This document shows positions 53,717 to 63,535 of a stretch of DNA of 64,000 bases, piece by piece. A model generated the notes under the pieces. That model was given only the letters and a program-made list of their open reading frames with translations, did not search any database and was not told the origin of the DNA. The DNA comes from CBDCHC01 sp965217075 (GTDB lineage: Bacteria; Pseudomonadota; Gammaproteobacteria; PS1; Pseudothioglobaceae): NCBI GenBank assembly GCA_965217075.1, contig CBDCHC010000010.1, positions 1-64,000 on the forward strand. The letters are read 5' to 3'. The position numbers were made by a program, and so were the translations under genes. Numbering within the stretch: the first letter of the stretch is position 1; every line of letters begins with the position of its first letter.

Positions 53717-54970
53717 ATGAAGCTGTCAGAACTAAAAGCAACAAGTCCAGAAAAATTATTAGAAACAGCTACTGCTTTAGGTATTAAAAATATATCACGC
53801 GCTAAAAAACAAAATCTTATATTTTCTATACTTAAAGCCAAAGATGCTAATGAAGAAGAGGTTATAGGTGATGGTGTACTAGATATAATTGATAATTATG
53901 GTTTTCTGCGTTCCAGTGATGATAGTTATGTGTCTGGTCCCGATGATATCTATGTATCTCCTAATCAAGTTAAACGTTTTAATTTAGCTACTGGTGATTT
54001 TATTTCTGGTAAAATTAGAGCACCAAAAAAAGGCGAAAAATATTTTGCTATTATTAAATTATTTGAAGTAAATGGCGATGATCCAGAACATATAAAAACT
54101 CGTATCCCATTTCCTTCTCTTACACCAATTCATCCTAATCAAAGATTAAAATTAGAAGTTGGTAACGGCAGTACAGAAGATATAACCTCCAGAGTAATTG
54201 ACTTAGTTGCGCCTTTTGGTAAAGGGCAAAGAGGACTATTAGTAGCACCACCAAAAGCTGGCAAAACCATGATTATGCAACATATAGCATCATCAATCTC
54301 TATTAATGCTCCAGAATGTGAATTAATGGTATTGTTGATTGACGAACGTCCTGAAGAAGTAACAGAAATGGAACGAACAGTGCGTGGTGAAGTAGTAGCA
54401 TCTACTTTTGATGAATCTGCTAAACGTCATGTGCAAGTTGCAGAAATTGTAATAGAAAAGGCAAAAAGATTAGCTGAAAAAGGCAAGGATGTAGTAATTT
54501 TATTAGACTCAATTACTAGACTTGCTCGTGCTTATAATACTATATCTCCAGCATCAGGCAGAGTGCTTACCGGTGGTGTAGACGCCAGTGCCTTACAAAG
54601 ACCAAAAAGATTTTTTGGTGCGGCTCGTAACATAGAAAATGGTGGCAGCATCACTATCATTGCTACAGCACTTGTTGATACTGGCTCTAAAATGGATGAA
54701 GTAATTTATCAGGAGTTTAAAGGCACAGGTAATATGGAACTTCATCTTGATAGACGTTTAAGTGAAAAAAGAATTTTTCCAGCCATTGATATTAATGCCT
54801 CTGGCACTAGACGTGAAGAATTAATTACTTCAAAATTAGAATTACAAAAAATGTGGATTTTACGCAAAATATTGCAGCCTATGGATACAGTTGAAGCTAC
54901 AGAATTTTTAATTGATAAGCTGAAATTTACTAAAACTAATGAAGACTTTTTTAACTCAATGAAGCAATAA
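53717..54970 (+). CDS. rho: Transcription termination factor Rho
   Basis: 417 residues, standard length. Order: N-terminal helix bundle, cold-shock-like RNA-binding domain (LDIIDNYGFLRSSDDSYVSGPDDIYVSP), then the RecA-type motor with Walker A LLVAPPKAGKTMIMQHI (~180) and VILLDSITRLARAYNT as Walker B. LTGGVDASALQRPKRFFGAARN is the Q-loop/R-loop block. A hexameric RNA translocase that ends transcription. Very strong match throughout. Confidence 0.98.
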   Translation: MKLSELKATSPEKLLETATALGIKNISRAKKQNLIFSILKAKDANEEEVIGDGVLDIIDNYGFLRSSDDSYVSGPDDIYVSPNQVKRFNLATGDFISGKIRAPKKGEKYFAIIKLFEVNGDDPEHIKTRIPFPSLTPIHPNQRLKLEVGNGSTEDITSRVIDLVAPFGKGQRGLLVAPPKAGKTMIMQHIASSISINAPECELMVLLIDERPEEVTEMERTVRGEVVASTFDESAKRHVQVAEIVIEKAKRLAEKGKDVVILLDSITRLARAYNTISPASGRVLTGGVDASALQRPKRFFGAARNIENGGSITIIATALVDTGSKMDEVIYQEFKGTGNMELHLDRRLSEKRIFPAIDINASGTRREELITSKLELQKMWILRKILQPMDTVEATEFLIDKLKFTKTNEDFFNSMKQ

Positions 54971-54986
54971 AATTTATTAGTAAATC

Positions 54987-56084
54987 ATGCTAATCAATGA
55001 TATTATCTCCGGTTATTTAATAAAAAATTTAGTCAAAATATTTTCAATAACGCTGATTATTATTATTATAATTATTTTTGGCGATATGTTGGTACCTATT
55101 ATAAATTATAGCGCTGAAAACAATTCAAATATACAAGATATCATGCTGCTTATGGCGGTTAAAATTTTAACTGATGCTCCTCTTATTTTATTGCTGACTA
55201 TCTTTTTATCATGTATTGTTGCTATGGGAAAACTATACAAAGAATCAGAAATTATAATTTTAAATGCTGTAGGTATAAGTGAAGTAAAGCTATTTACTAA
55301 AATTCTACCATTAACAATTACAATAGCTATAATCATCACCATTATCTCACTTCTTACACCGTCTATTAAAGCTATTGAAAGCCAACTTTTAATAAAAAAC
55401 GCTAATACCTTTCAAATAGATATTATTAAATCAGGAGAGTTCTTAAAGCTATACAATAAGCAGGCTGTTTTATATGCAAACAAAGAAAATAAATACTTAA
55501 AAAATATATTTTTATATACAACTTTAAATGATAATAAGATTATTTTATTAGCACAAAATAGTGAAAAATATAAAGATAATAATGGCAATATTTATTTACG
55601 TCTAAAAAATGGAGTTCGTTATCAAAATTTACTTAGTAATGATGAAAAAAATATTATGAATTTTGTTAATTATGATATAAAGATTACAAATCATAAACAG
55701 CCAAATATAGTAAAGGATAACCATAACAATGTTATAAAACTAATGCAATCATCTAATTTAAATGATATAGCTTTATGGCAATGGAGAATATCTATACCTA
55801 TTAGTTTATTTGTATTAATATTTTTAGCTATACTTTTTGCTAAAAACTCACCTCGTTCTAATAAAAATTTTGGTATTTTATGGGGTACTCTAACTTTTAT
55901 TGCTTACATAGATTTACTGCAAATATCTATGTCAGCTATTAAAGATGCTAAAATTAACCCAATAATTGGGCTATGGTGGGTGCACATACTTTTTATTTGC
56001 TTAGCTGCCTGTATTTATGCGTACAGACATAACAAGTTAAAAAATATAATTACTAGATTACAAAACATTATATCAATTAGATAG
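54987..56084 (+). CDS. lptF: Lipopolysaccharide export permease LptF
   Basis: 365 residues, six membrane helices around a periplasmic beta domain. MGKLYKESEIIILNAVGISEVKLFTKILP (~75-105) is the cytoplasmic coupling region of LptF/LptG; GESEI-like wording and the C-terminal ALWQWRISIPISLFVLIFLAI block favour LptF over LptG. It carries LPS from the inner membrane with LptB and LptG, and so implies a lipopolysaccharide outer membrane. No lptG follows; 217 AT-rich bases separate it from the convergent recG. Confidence 0.85.
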   Translation: MLINDIISGYLIKNLVKIFSITLIIIIIIIFGDMLVPIINYSAENNSNIQDIMLLMAVKILTDAPLILLLTIFLSCIVAMGKLYKESEIIILNAVGISEVKLFTKILPLTITIAIIITIISLLTPSIKAIESQLLIKNANTFQIDIIKSGEFLKLYNKQAVLYANKENKYLKNIFLYTTLNDNKIILLAQNSEKYKDNNGNIYLRLKNGVRYQNLLSNDEKNIMNFVNYDIKITNHKQPNIVKDNHNNVIKLMQSSNLNDIALWQWRISIPISLFVLIFLAILFAKNSPRSNKNFGILWGTLTFIAYIDLLQISMSAIKDAKINPIIGLWWVHILFICLAACIYAYRHNKLKNIITRLQNIISIR

Positions 56085-56300
56085 TATTATTTTTGTAGTA
56101 AATTTTAATCTAAAAAAACTACTATACGATACTTTGCTTGTTAGTATATTCAGCATCAAAATCTGTATATTAGTTGTACTTAATTAAAAAATATCCTAGT
56201 TTTTGCTATACTTTTAACTGATATTTCCATATAGTCAATTATTTCATGTTTCATATTATTCATAATTTAATAAAAAATTAATTATACTGCTACATTATTA

Positions 56301-57074
56301 TCAAGAATTAATGTATTTCTCTTTTTGTATTAATCCCCATCTACTAAATAGTATATTTTGTTGCTCTTTATTGATATTGCCTTTAATCTCTAGTGTTAAT
56401 TTATTAGACTGTGTCAATAAAGCAGTATCACGCACAATATCTGCTATTTTCATAGTTGCTAAACCGGTTTGATTGGTACCAAGTATTTCTCCAGCTCCTC
56501 TTATTTCTAAATCTTTATTAGCTATAATAAAACCATTATTAGTTTTACGAATGATATCTAACCTCTTTTTAGCGTTAACCCCGAGTGGCGGCTGATACAT
56601 TAAGATACACATACTTTGTTTATCGCTTCTACCAACTCTACCTCTTAATTGATGTAATTGTGATAAACCTAGTCTTTCTGCATTTTCAATAACAATCAAA
56701 GTAGCAAGAGGTATATCAACCCCAACCTCAACCACTGTTGTTGCTACTAATAAATCTACTTTACCATTAGAAAAATCTTGCATAATTTGACGTTTTTGTT
56801 TATCTTTAATACGGCTGTGTATCAGAGCTATATTTAACTCTTTTAAATTTGTTTGTAAAAAATTATATGTTTTCTCAGCAGAAATAGCATCAAAATTTTC
56901 ACTGTCTTCAATCAGCGTACAAACCCAATATATTTTGTTACCATTATTATAAACTTGTCTAATTTTTTCTAATAACTGATTTTTTTTATTATTACTTACT
57001 GCTATTGTATGAAATTGTTTTTCTATTTTTAGGTAACTCGTTAATAATAGATATATCCATTTCTCCATATACAC
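56301..57074 (-). pseudogene. recG: RecG helicase, C-terminal part after a frameshift
   Basis: Homology begins at HTIAVSNNKKNQLLEKIRQV, not at the first Met of the frame. It holds the second helicase domain: YWVCTLIEDSE, VDLLVATTVVEVGVDIP (motif V) and QLHQLRGRVGRSDKQSMCILM (motif VI), then the RecG-specific NKDLEIRGAGEILGTNQTGL. With the part at 56992-58344 it gives ~680 residues, the full RecG length. The two are joined by removing one base in the three-base run at 57012-57014. Confidence 0.88.
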
Positions 57075-58344
57075 TCATAATAATAGAGCGAGGAATTGGG
57101 GTAGCTGTCATCACCAATTGATGAGGATGGTGCTTACTTTTTCCGCTGAGTAATAATCTTTGTTCTACGCCAAATTTATGCTGTTCATCTATAATAATAA
57201 ATAGTAAATTATTAAACTTAACCTCGTCTTGAAATAAATTATGCGTCCCTATTATTACTTTTGCATCTGTTTGAATGCTATGCAATTGTTTTAATCTTTC
57301 TGCTTTATTTTGTTTAGCATGTAAAAAAGCTATTTTTATTCCTAGCGGCGCTAAATATTTACTAAAAGTAATAAAGTGCTGTTCACTTAAAATAGTTGTT
57401 GGTACCATAATAGCTACTTGAGCATTATTTTCAACTACATGAAGAGTACTAAATATAGCAACAATTGTTTTACCTGAGCCAACATCTCCCTGTAATAATC
57501 TTAGCATTGGGGTATTTTTAGCTAAATCACTATTTATCTCATTAATAGCTTTTTGTTGCGCATTAGTAAGAGAAAAATCTAATATTATACGCATATTAAG
57601 ATCACTAATTAAAGGACAAGCTATGGTTTTTTGTTGCCTAATTTTTTCTCTAGCTCTTAACATAATTAATTTTTTACTAATAAATTCTTCAATTATTAAA
57701 TATTGTTGTGCTGGGTGATTAAAATTTATAATATCAGCTATATTATCTGTTGCAGATGGATAATGCAATGTATTTATTGCCTGCTTAAAGGTTGTCTTAT
57801 TAAAATTTATCTCAAAAATATTATTATTATTAAATATATCTAAACTATCTTTTATCCATTTTCTTATTTGTTGCTGATAAATGCCCTTAGTTAAATAATA
57901 TACGGGAGTAAATGTTGTCGCCAATAATGTAGTGCCATTTTGTGAAATATTGCTAAATTCTGGATGATATAATTCTAAACCAAGTTTAGTTATTTTAACT
58001 TCACCAAAACACTCAACTATATCACCACGAGAACAATGCATATATTTACTATAATTAAAAAATCTAACTATAAGTTTATTGTTGTCATTGTCTGTTAAAT
58101 GATAAATTATTTGTTGAGTTTTACCGTAAGATTTTTCTATATTTTGTACGGTTAAACGAAACAATAGCTCGGCACCAATAGTAAGATTGGTCAGCTTACT
58201 AATTATAGTTTTATTTTGATAACGATGTGGCAAATGTAATAAAAAATCTGCTATATTATTAATATTAAAATGAGCTAATCTCTCTGCACTCTTTTGACCT
58301 AATTTAGGTAATTTATTAATATTATCAGATAACTGCAACACCAT
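56992..58344 (-). pseudogene. recG: RecG helicase, N-terminal part before a frameshift
   Basis: 450 codons. N-terminal wedge/OB domain (~60-150), then the first helicase domain: LLQGDVGSGKTIVAIFSTLH (Walker A), LFIIIDEQHKFGVEQR (DEQH, typical of RecG) and VMTATPIPRSIIMSVYGEMD. The reading goes wrong after ELPKNRKTI, giving SYNSSK and a stop, where relatives continue with the partner segment found in the other frame. RecG remodels stalled forks and recombination intermediates. Either recG is truly broken, or this is a sequencing error. Its start overlaps ridA by 20 bases. Confidence 0.88.
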
Positions 58345-58705
58345 CTATTTCTATTAAAACATCCTTTGGTAACTTACTAACCTCTACTACTGCTCGAGCT
58401 GGATATGGTTTAACAAAAAACTCTGCCATAATATTATTAACAACAGCAAAGTTACTTAAATCTGTTAAAAATATATTTAATTTTACAATATTAGTTAAAT
58501 CACCACCAGCAGCTTTACAAACTGACAATAAATTATAAAAAACTTGGGTAATTTGTTGTTTTATATCGTTATTTATTATCTTCATAGTATCTGGTATTAA
58601 AGGAATTTGCCCTGATAAATAGAGAGTCTTGCCAGCTTTAATTGCTTGTGAATATGTGCCAATTGCTTGTGGCGCTTTATTAGTATTGATTACTAATTTA
58701 TCCAT
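58325..58705 (-). CDS. ridA: RidA-family reactive imine deaminase
   Basis: 126 residues: APQAIGTYSQAIKAGKTLYLSGQIPL at the start and PYPARAVVEVSKLPKDVLIEIDGVA at the end. The Arg of PARAVVEV binds the substrate carboxylate. RidA hydrolyses 2-aminoacrylate and related imines released by PLP enzymes; the PLP-homeostasis gene yggS is also in this window. First gene before recG on the minus strand. Confidence 0.95.
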   Translation of the reverse strand: MDKLVINTNKAPQAIGTYSQAIKAGKTLYLSGQIPLIPDTMKIINNDIKQQITQVFYNLLSVCKAAGGDLTNIVKLNIFLTDLSNFAVVNNIMAEFFVKPYPARAVVEVSKLPKDVLIEIDGVAVI

Positions 58706-58772
58706 TATTTTATAAAGTAAATACCAAAAGTATTATTTTATATTAAAATAAATTAAAAAATATTTTATTATT

Positions 58773-59528
58773 ATGCTAACAATTATTTCTCCAGCCAAAT
58801 CATTAGATTTTGACAAACAAAATACTATAACAGATTGCACTAAGCCACAATTTTTAACACAATCAGTTAAGCTTATAAACACGCTTAAAACAAAAAATAC
58901 CATACAAATAAGTGCTTTAATGAAAATAAGTGCAAAACTTAGCATCTTAAATAAACAACGTTTTATAAATTTTCACACACCATTTACACCAGAAAATTCT
59001 AAACCAGCTATTTTTGCCTTTACTGGTAGTGTTTATAAGGGTATTAATGTTAAAAATTTTAATGACAACGAGCTTAAATTTTTAAATAAATCATTAAGAA
59101 TTATTTCTGGCTTATATGGATTATTAGCGCCTTTTGATTTAATACAGCCTTATCGTCTTGAAATGAGTACAAAATTAAAGATTGCTCAACATAATAACCT
59201 TTATCAGTTCTGGGGTAACGTTATTAGCGATGAAATAAATAAATATAAAAAAGATGTGATAATTAATTTAGCATCTAATGAGTACGCTAAAGTAATAAAT
59301 AAAAAAATACTTAGCGCAGCTTTAATAGATATTGTTTTTCAAGAAAAAACTAATAATATTTATAAAACAATTGGAGTTCATGCTAAATATGCCAGAGGCT
59401 TAATGGTAAATTTTATAGTTAAAAATCATATTAATAAACCACATTATTTAAAAGATTTTAATAGCGACAACTATACTTTTAATAGTACTTTAAGTGATAA
59501 TAAAAAATGGGTGTTTACTCGTTATTAA
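58773..59528 (+). CDS. yaaA: Peroxide stress protein YaaA
   Basis: 251 residues. MLTIISPAKSLDFDKQN at the start, ALMKISAKLSILN, then AFTGSVYKGI and RIISGLYGLLAPFDLIQPYR are the family blocks; GVHAKYARGLMVNF and the Lys-Trp-Val-Phe-Thr-Arg end match too. YaaA lowers free iron and protects DNA under peroxide stress in E. coli. It overlaps comF by 22 bases. Confidence 0.95.
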   Translation: MLTIISPAKSLDFDKQNTITDCTKPQFLTQSVKLINTLKTKNTIQISALMKISAKLSILNKQRFINFHTPFTPENSKPAIFAFTGSVYKGINVKNFNDNELKFLNKSLRIISGLYGLLAPFDLIQPYRLEMSTKLKIAQHNNLYQFWGNVISDEINKYKKDVIINLASNEYAKVINKKILSAALIDIVFQEKTNNIYKTIGVHAKYARGLMVNFIVKNHINKPHYLKDFNSDNYTFNSTLSDNKKWVFTRY

Positions 59529-60184
59529 ACCTTAATAAACAACCATGCATCATATGCGGTTGCTTTTCTACTAATAGAGTATGCAGTAATTGTGAAAAAT
59601 TTTTATCAACTAGCAGTAACAGGTGTATATCTTGTGCAATACCAATAACAAAAAATAATTATTGTGGTTTGTGTCTAATGAAACCCAAAATATTTAATAA
59701 TACTTATTGTTTATATGATTATAGTGGCTTTATTGCTATGCTAATACAACAATTTAAATATGCTAATGATTTAGCAATAGGTAAATTTTTTGCTAATAAA
59801 ATGTATAAAGCCTTTAATACATTAAGCACTAAATATGATGCTATTATTCCTATGCCACTACATAAAAAACGCCTACAACAAAGAACCTTTAACCAAGTAA
59901 TGGAGTTGCTTAGAATAATTAAAAAAGAATCTAGAGTTGATTATAATAGTTGCGTGCGTATTAAAAATACCCAAACATTAATTTATTTATCACCAGTAGA
60001 AAGAAAAAAAGAACTTAGAGGGGCGTTTATTATTAAGCATCAATTTAATTATAAGAAAATATTAATAGTAGACGATATTATAACAACTACCAGTAGTGTT
60101 TTGGAATTAGCAAAAACTATTAATAACTCTTATGGACAACAAAAACCTATTATAGATATTTTGACATTAGCACGCACAAAATAA
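59507..60184 (+). CDS. comF: ComF-family phosphoribosyltransferase-like protein
   Basis: 225 residues. An N-terminal zinc finger with CIICGCFSTNRVCSNC and CISCAIPITKNNYCGLC is followed by a type I PRTase fold: YDAIIPMPLHKKRLQQRTFNQ and KILIVDDIITTTSSVLELA with the PRPP-binding loop. ComF helps bring single-stranded DNA into the cytoplasm in competent bacteria. Together with comM it hints at natural transformation, but no uptake pilus or comEC gene is in view. Confidence 0.9.
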   Translation: MGVYSLLNLNKQPCIICGCFSTNRVCSNCEKFLSTSSNRCISCAIPITKNNYCGLCLMKPKIFNNTYCLYDYSGFIAMLIQQFKYANDLAIGKFFANKMYKAFNTLSTKYDAIIPMPLHKKRLQQRTFNQVMELLRIIKKESRVDYNSCVRIKNTQTLIYLSPVERKKELRGAFIIKHQFNYKKILIVDDIITTTSSVLELAKTINNSYGQQKPIIDILTLARTK

Positions 60185-60243
60185 CAACAAATTTAAATTT
60201 AAATACATTATAATTGCATATTTTTCAAATTCTATTAAATAAG

Positions 60244-60648
60244 ATGATAAAAGCTCTACTACTTATAATATTTAGCCTGTCTTTGTTGTCTTGTATCTCT
60301 TCGCCAACTAAAATAGATGCGCAGGGTATTAATAGTGAAGATAATACTATAATAACGACTCTTGAGTCATTTAGTTATGAAAAGGAGATTAGCAAAAAAG
60401 AAGAGTCTCATATTGACAAAGTAACTTTGATTACTGATCTTATACCAGGACTTGATTTAATCTCTGAATTAGGGGAAGCATTATACGGGATCTCTTACGC
60501 ACAAGATTATACAAAACTATTGCTTATAGCAGATAATAAAAAATATACTGTTTTATTGCAAGGCAAACTTAAAGTAGCTAATGGCGATAAATTTAAATTA
60601 TCTATTTTTGGTGATAAAATTACTGGTATTAAATTAATAAAATTATAA
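60244..60648 (+). CDS. Lipoprotein of unknown function
   Basis: The ATG at 60244 gives MIKALLLIIFSLSLLSCISS, a lipoprotein signal with Cys at 17; the longer frame from 60214 spoils it. The 118-residue mature part is charged then beta-rich (EEKSHIDKVT-like start, KYTVLLQGKLKVANGDKFKLSIFGDKITGIKLI). The last part resembles small beta-barrel or OB-like folds. No family recognised. It stands alone between comF and the convergent asparaginase-like gene. Confidence 0.65.
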   Translation: MIKALLLIIFSLSLLSCISSPTKIDAQGINSEDNTIITTLESFSYEKEISKKEESHIDKVTLITDLIPGLDLISELGEALYGISYAQDYTKLLLIADNKKYTVLLQGKLKVANGDKFKLSIFGDKITGIKLIKL

Positions 60649-60693
60649 ATAATGTAAGGTTTATCACAAAGAAAGACTACAAATACTTTCGTT

Positions 60694-61176
60694 CTATAGC
60701 TGCATAAACTTAGCTAAAATTTTATTTTTAACTACTGCATCATAATGAAATAATTCACCATTCATAGCAATATAAATATTATCTTTTAGTGTGCACTTAA
60801 TACTAGCAAAAGCAAAACCAAAATTAAATAATGCATCAGAGTTATTTACACTATAGGGCAACATAGCACCAAACAGTATTATAGTTTTATCTCTTATAAT
60901 GCTTAGTTTTTTTGCTGTATTAATCATGGTATCTGTGCCATGTATTATTAAAATTTTATTGCTATCGCAATGTTGACAAAAATCTACTATTTGCGTTATA
61001 TCGTTAGTATCTATATCTAGGCTATCTTTTAAAAAAATAGTATTAATTAATACGCTATCATTAAGCCTTGCTTGCGCTATCATTGTTTTGATAGAGCTAT
61101 TATTAAAAACTAATTTACCGGTAACAACATCGTATTGTTTGTCTATAGTCCCACCAGTTATAAGTATTTGTATCAT
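60694..61176 (-). CDS. Short asparaginase-domain protein
   Basis: 160 residues, matching only the N-terminal domain of L-asparaginases: LITGGTIDKQYD with the first catalytic Thr, and LIIHGTDTMINTAKKL with the second Thr-Asp pair. The C-terminal domain of ordinary asparaginases is absent, but short forms of about 160 residues are widespread in gammaproteobacteria, so this is probably not a truncation. Enzymatic activity is uncertain. It starts one base over the yggS stop. Confidence 0.82.
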   Translation of the reverse strand: MIQILITGGTIDKQYDVVTGKLVFNNSSIKTMIAQARLNDSVLINTIFLKDSLDIDTNDITQIVDFCQHCDSNKILIIHGTDTMINTAKKLSIIRDKTIILFGAMLPYSVNNSDALFNFGFAFASIKCTLKDNIYIAMNGELFHYDAVVKNKILAKFMQL

Positions 61177-61787
61177 TATCTGCTCCCAAAAATTGCACTA
61201 CCTATGCGTACCATAGTTGTTCCGTGTGAAATAGCTAAACGCCAATCAGCAGACATACCCATAGACAGTTCAGGCATACTAAATTTATTTTTTAATTTAT
61301 GCATCAAATTAAAAACATCACTGGCATTATTTTTATCAGGAATACACATAAAACCGATTAATTCTAATTGTGATAAGTGCCTAATCTGCATAACTAACTG
61401 TGTTATTTCGGTAGTTTTTATACCAGACTTAGTTATTTCACTATCAGCATTTATCTGTAATAATATTTTTAGTTTTTTATTAGTTTCCAGGCAACGATTA
61501 TTAAGACGATTGGCTATTTTTAGCCTATCCACGCTATGTACATAATGGAAATTATCAGCAATATCATTAGTTTTATTAGCTTGAATAGTACCAATAAAAT
61601 GCCAAATAATTTGTTTGTCCTTTAATTTATTTATTTTAACTAAAGCTTCTTGTAAATAATTTTCGCCAAAATTATTAATACCTGTATTATGAATTTTTAT
61701 AATCTCTTTATAATCTCTTGTTTTACTAACAGCTACAAGCCTTACTTTACCATTTTTGATTAACTTAAGCTCTGTATTGTTTAGCAT
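61176..61787 (-). CDS. yggS: YggS-family PLP homeostasis protein
   Basis: 203 residues; most relatives have about 230, and here the N-terminal helix before VRLVAVSKTRDYKEI is shortened by about 15. The PLP Lys is in AVSKT. NFGENYLQEAL, WHFIGTIQANK, LLQINADSEITKSGI and LSMGMSADWRLAISHGTTMVRIGSAIFG are diagnostic. Binds PLP without a known reaction. Lies between the PyrK-like gene and the asparaginase-like gene. Confidence 0.93.
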   Translation of the reverse strand: MLNNTELKLIKNGKVRLVAVSKTRDYKEIIKIHNTGINNFGENYLQEALVKINKLKDKQIIWHFIGTIQANKTNDIADNFHYVHSVDRLKIANRLNNRCLETNKKLKILLQINADSEITKSGIKTTEITQLVMQIRHLSQLELIGFMCIPDKNNASDVFNLMHKLKNKFSMPELSMGMSADWRLAISHGTTMVRIGSAIFGSR

Positions 61788-61793
61788 TATTAA

Positions 61794-62642
61794 TCAAGTA
61801 AAAATAATATTATTAGCCTTAAAAATTGGTCCATCAACACAAACTCTTTGCATTGACTTAATATTATTTTCTTCTACAGCAACAGCACAACCGGCGCAAC
61901 CGCCAATGCCGCATGCCATATATTCTTCTAATGATAAATATGCAGACAAGTTATATTCTTTTGCTAATTTACTAACAGCAGCTAACATAGCTTTGGGTCC
62001 ACAACTATAAACAACTACTTGTTTTAATTCTAACTCACTTAATTTATCTAAATAAAATTTAGCTAAGTCGGTCGCATACCCTTGAAAAACCTCATCAAAT
62101 CCGGACAAACTAGCTAAACGACAAGCTATACCCCATCGCTCTAATAACGGCATTGTTGCTTTAATATGACAATTGGTATTAATTTTACTATCAACTAACT
62201 TAAAAGGAAATTCTACTTCTGATGCTAAAACTACAAATGGTTTGTAATATTTATCGTCTTTTAATTGTTGGCTAAGTGCAATCATAGGTGGCATACCAAC
62301 TCCACCGCCTATTAATAACGGTAATTTTTTGTCCTCCATAATAAAATTATTACCTATAGGCCCTAAAACAGAAACAATATCTCCTATTTGTTTTTTTGCT
62401 AATTCATTAGTACCACTGCCAAAAATTTTATATAATAAATCAAAAGAATTATTGTCTTTATTTACTGTCATAATGGATATAGGTCGACGCATTTGTATAT
62501 TGCCCCCCACACTAATATGCACAAATTGCCCAGCTTTAAATAATTTTGGTATGTTTTTACTAAATAAAGTAATAATTCTTTGTTTACCAGCAAATTCTCT
62601 ATGCGCTAATACTTCACAATTCTCTAATTGTACTTTACTCAT
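61794..62642 (-). CDS. pyrK: Dihydroorotate dehydrogenase electron-transfer subunit (PyrK type)
   Basis: 282 residues: FAD domain (GQFVHISVGGNIQMRRPISI), NAD domain (KLPLLIGGGVGMPPMIAL, VVYSCGPKAMLAAV) and a C-terminal 2Fe-2S cluster site, MACGIGGCAGCAVAVEE and RVC. This is the PyrK layout; in PyrD type 1B it passes electrons to NAD. A PyrD 1B partner is not in the window, and gammaproteobacteria usually have quinone-linked PyrD, so the pairing is open. Overlaps argB by 8 bases. Confidence 0.85.
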   Translation of the reverse strand: MSKVQLENCEVLAHREFAGKQRIITLFSKNIPKLFKAGQFVHISVGGNIQMRRPISIMTVNKDNNSFDLLYKIFGSGTNELAKKQIGDIVSVLGPIGNNFIMEDKKLPLLIGGGVGMPPMIALSQQLKDDKYYKPFVVLASEVEFPFKLVDSKINTNCHIKATMPLLERWGIACRLASLSGFDEVFQGYATDLAKFYLDKLSELELKQVVVYSCGPKAMLAAVSKLAKEYNLSAYLSLEEYMACGIGGCAGCAVAVEENNIKSMQRVCVDGPIFKANNIIFT

Positions 62643-63486
62643 TACTTATCAGAGTTCCTACCCCTGTATCAGTAAAAACCTCCAATAATACTGCATGCGC
62701 CACTCTTCCATCAATAATATGCGTATTATGCACACCACCTTTAACAGCGGCCAATGCACAATTTATTTTTGGCAACATGCCACCATAAATAACATTTGTT
62801 TTAATTAACTGCTCTACTTGTTTGCTGTCAAGACCTGTAAGTAAATTACCTGATTTATCTAACAAACCCTTAGTATTAGTAAGTAAAATTAATTTTTCTG
62901 CGCCCATAAAGCTAGCAATACTACTAGCCACTAAATCTGCATTAATATTATAACTCTGACCACCATTAACTCCAATTGGTGCAATTACAGGAATAAAATC
63001 AGCTGCAACTAAAAGATTTATTGCCGCAATATTAATATTTTTTACCTCGCCAACAAAGCCTAAATTACTACTACTTTGCATTTTTTTAGCCTCAATTAAA
63101 GATCCATCTTTGCCTGTTATACCCATGGCTTTACCGCCATGTGATTCAATAAGACTTACAATATCTTTATTAATTTTTCCGCCTAATACCATCTCAACTA
63201 CATCCATAGTTTGCGCACAAGTAATACGCATACCATCAATAAAACTAGTTTTAATATTCATATCAGCTAAAACCTTACCAATTTGTGGTCCTCCACCATG
63301 AATAATAATAGGATTTATACCAACTGACTTCATTAACACAATATCGCGTGCAAAACTTGATTTTAATTTATCGCAAGTCATAGCGTTACCACCATATTTG
63401 ATAACTATAGTTTTGTGTTTAAATTTTTGTATATAAGGCAATGCTTCAATTAAAACACTGGCTATATTTAATTTATTATCTATCAT
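62635..63486 (-). CDS. argB: Acetylglutamate kinase
   Basis: 283 residues: TIVIKYGGNAM at the start, IIHGGGPQIGKVL, FIDGMRITCAQTMDVVEMVL, and the end GGVHNTHIIDGRVAHAVLLEVFTDTGVGTLI. All are strong ArgB blocks. It phosphorylates N-acetylglutamate, the second step of arginine synthesis. First gene of the minus-strand run argB-pyrK-yggS-asparaginase-like. Confidence 0.97.
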   Translation of the reverse strand: MIDNKLNIASVLIEALPYIQKFKHKTIVIKYGGNAMTCDKLKSSFARDIVLMKSVGINPIIIHGGGPQIGKVLADMNIKTSFIDGMRITCAQTMDVVEMVLGGKINKDIVSLIESHGGKAMGITGKDGSLIEAKKMQSSSNLGFVGEVKNINIAAINLLVAADFIPVIAPIGVNGGQSYNINADLVASSIASFMGAEKLILLTNTKGLLDKSGNLLTGLDSKQVEQLIKTNVIYGGMLPKINCALAAVKGGVHNTHIIDGRVAHAVLLEVFTDTGVGTLISNE

Positions 63487-63523
63487 AGTTTAATATTTTA
63501 TGGTATTTATAATTTTTAAGGAG

Positions 63524-63529
63524 TATAAT
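63524..63529 (+). promoter_or_regulatory. -10 box of the 6S RNA promoter
   Basis: TATAAT six bases before the predicted 5' end of the 6S RNA at 63536, the ideal distance. I see no good -35 box. Confidence 0.55.
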
Positions 63530-63535
63530 TTTATT

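Noticed and set aside
56085..56300. Possible lptG remnant or small RNA after lptF.
   Set aside because: No reading frame with LptG motifs and no convincing promoter or hairpin; it looks like AT-rich spacer between convergent genes.
60694..61176. Truncated asparaginase pseudogene.
   Set aside because: It keeps both catalytic Thr motifs, a good start and an operon position, and short forms of this length are common in gammaproteobacteria.
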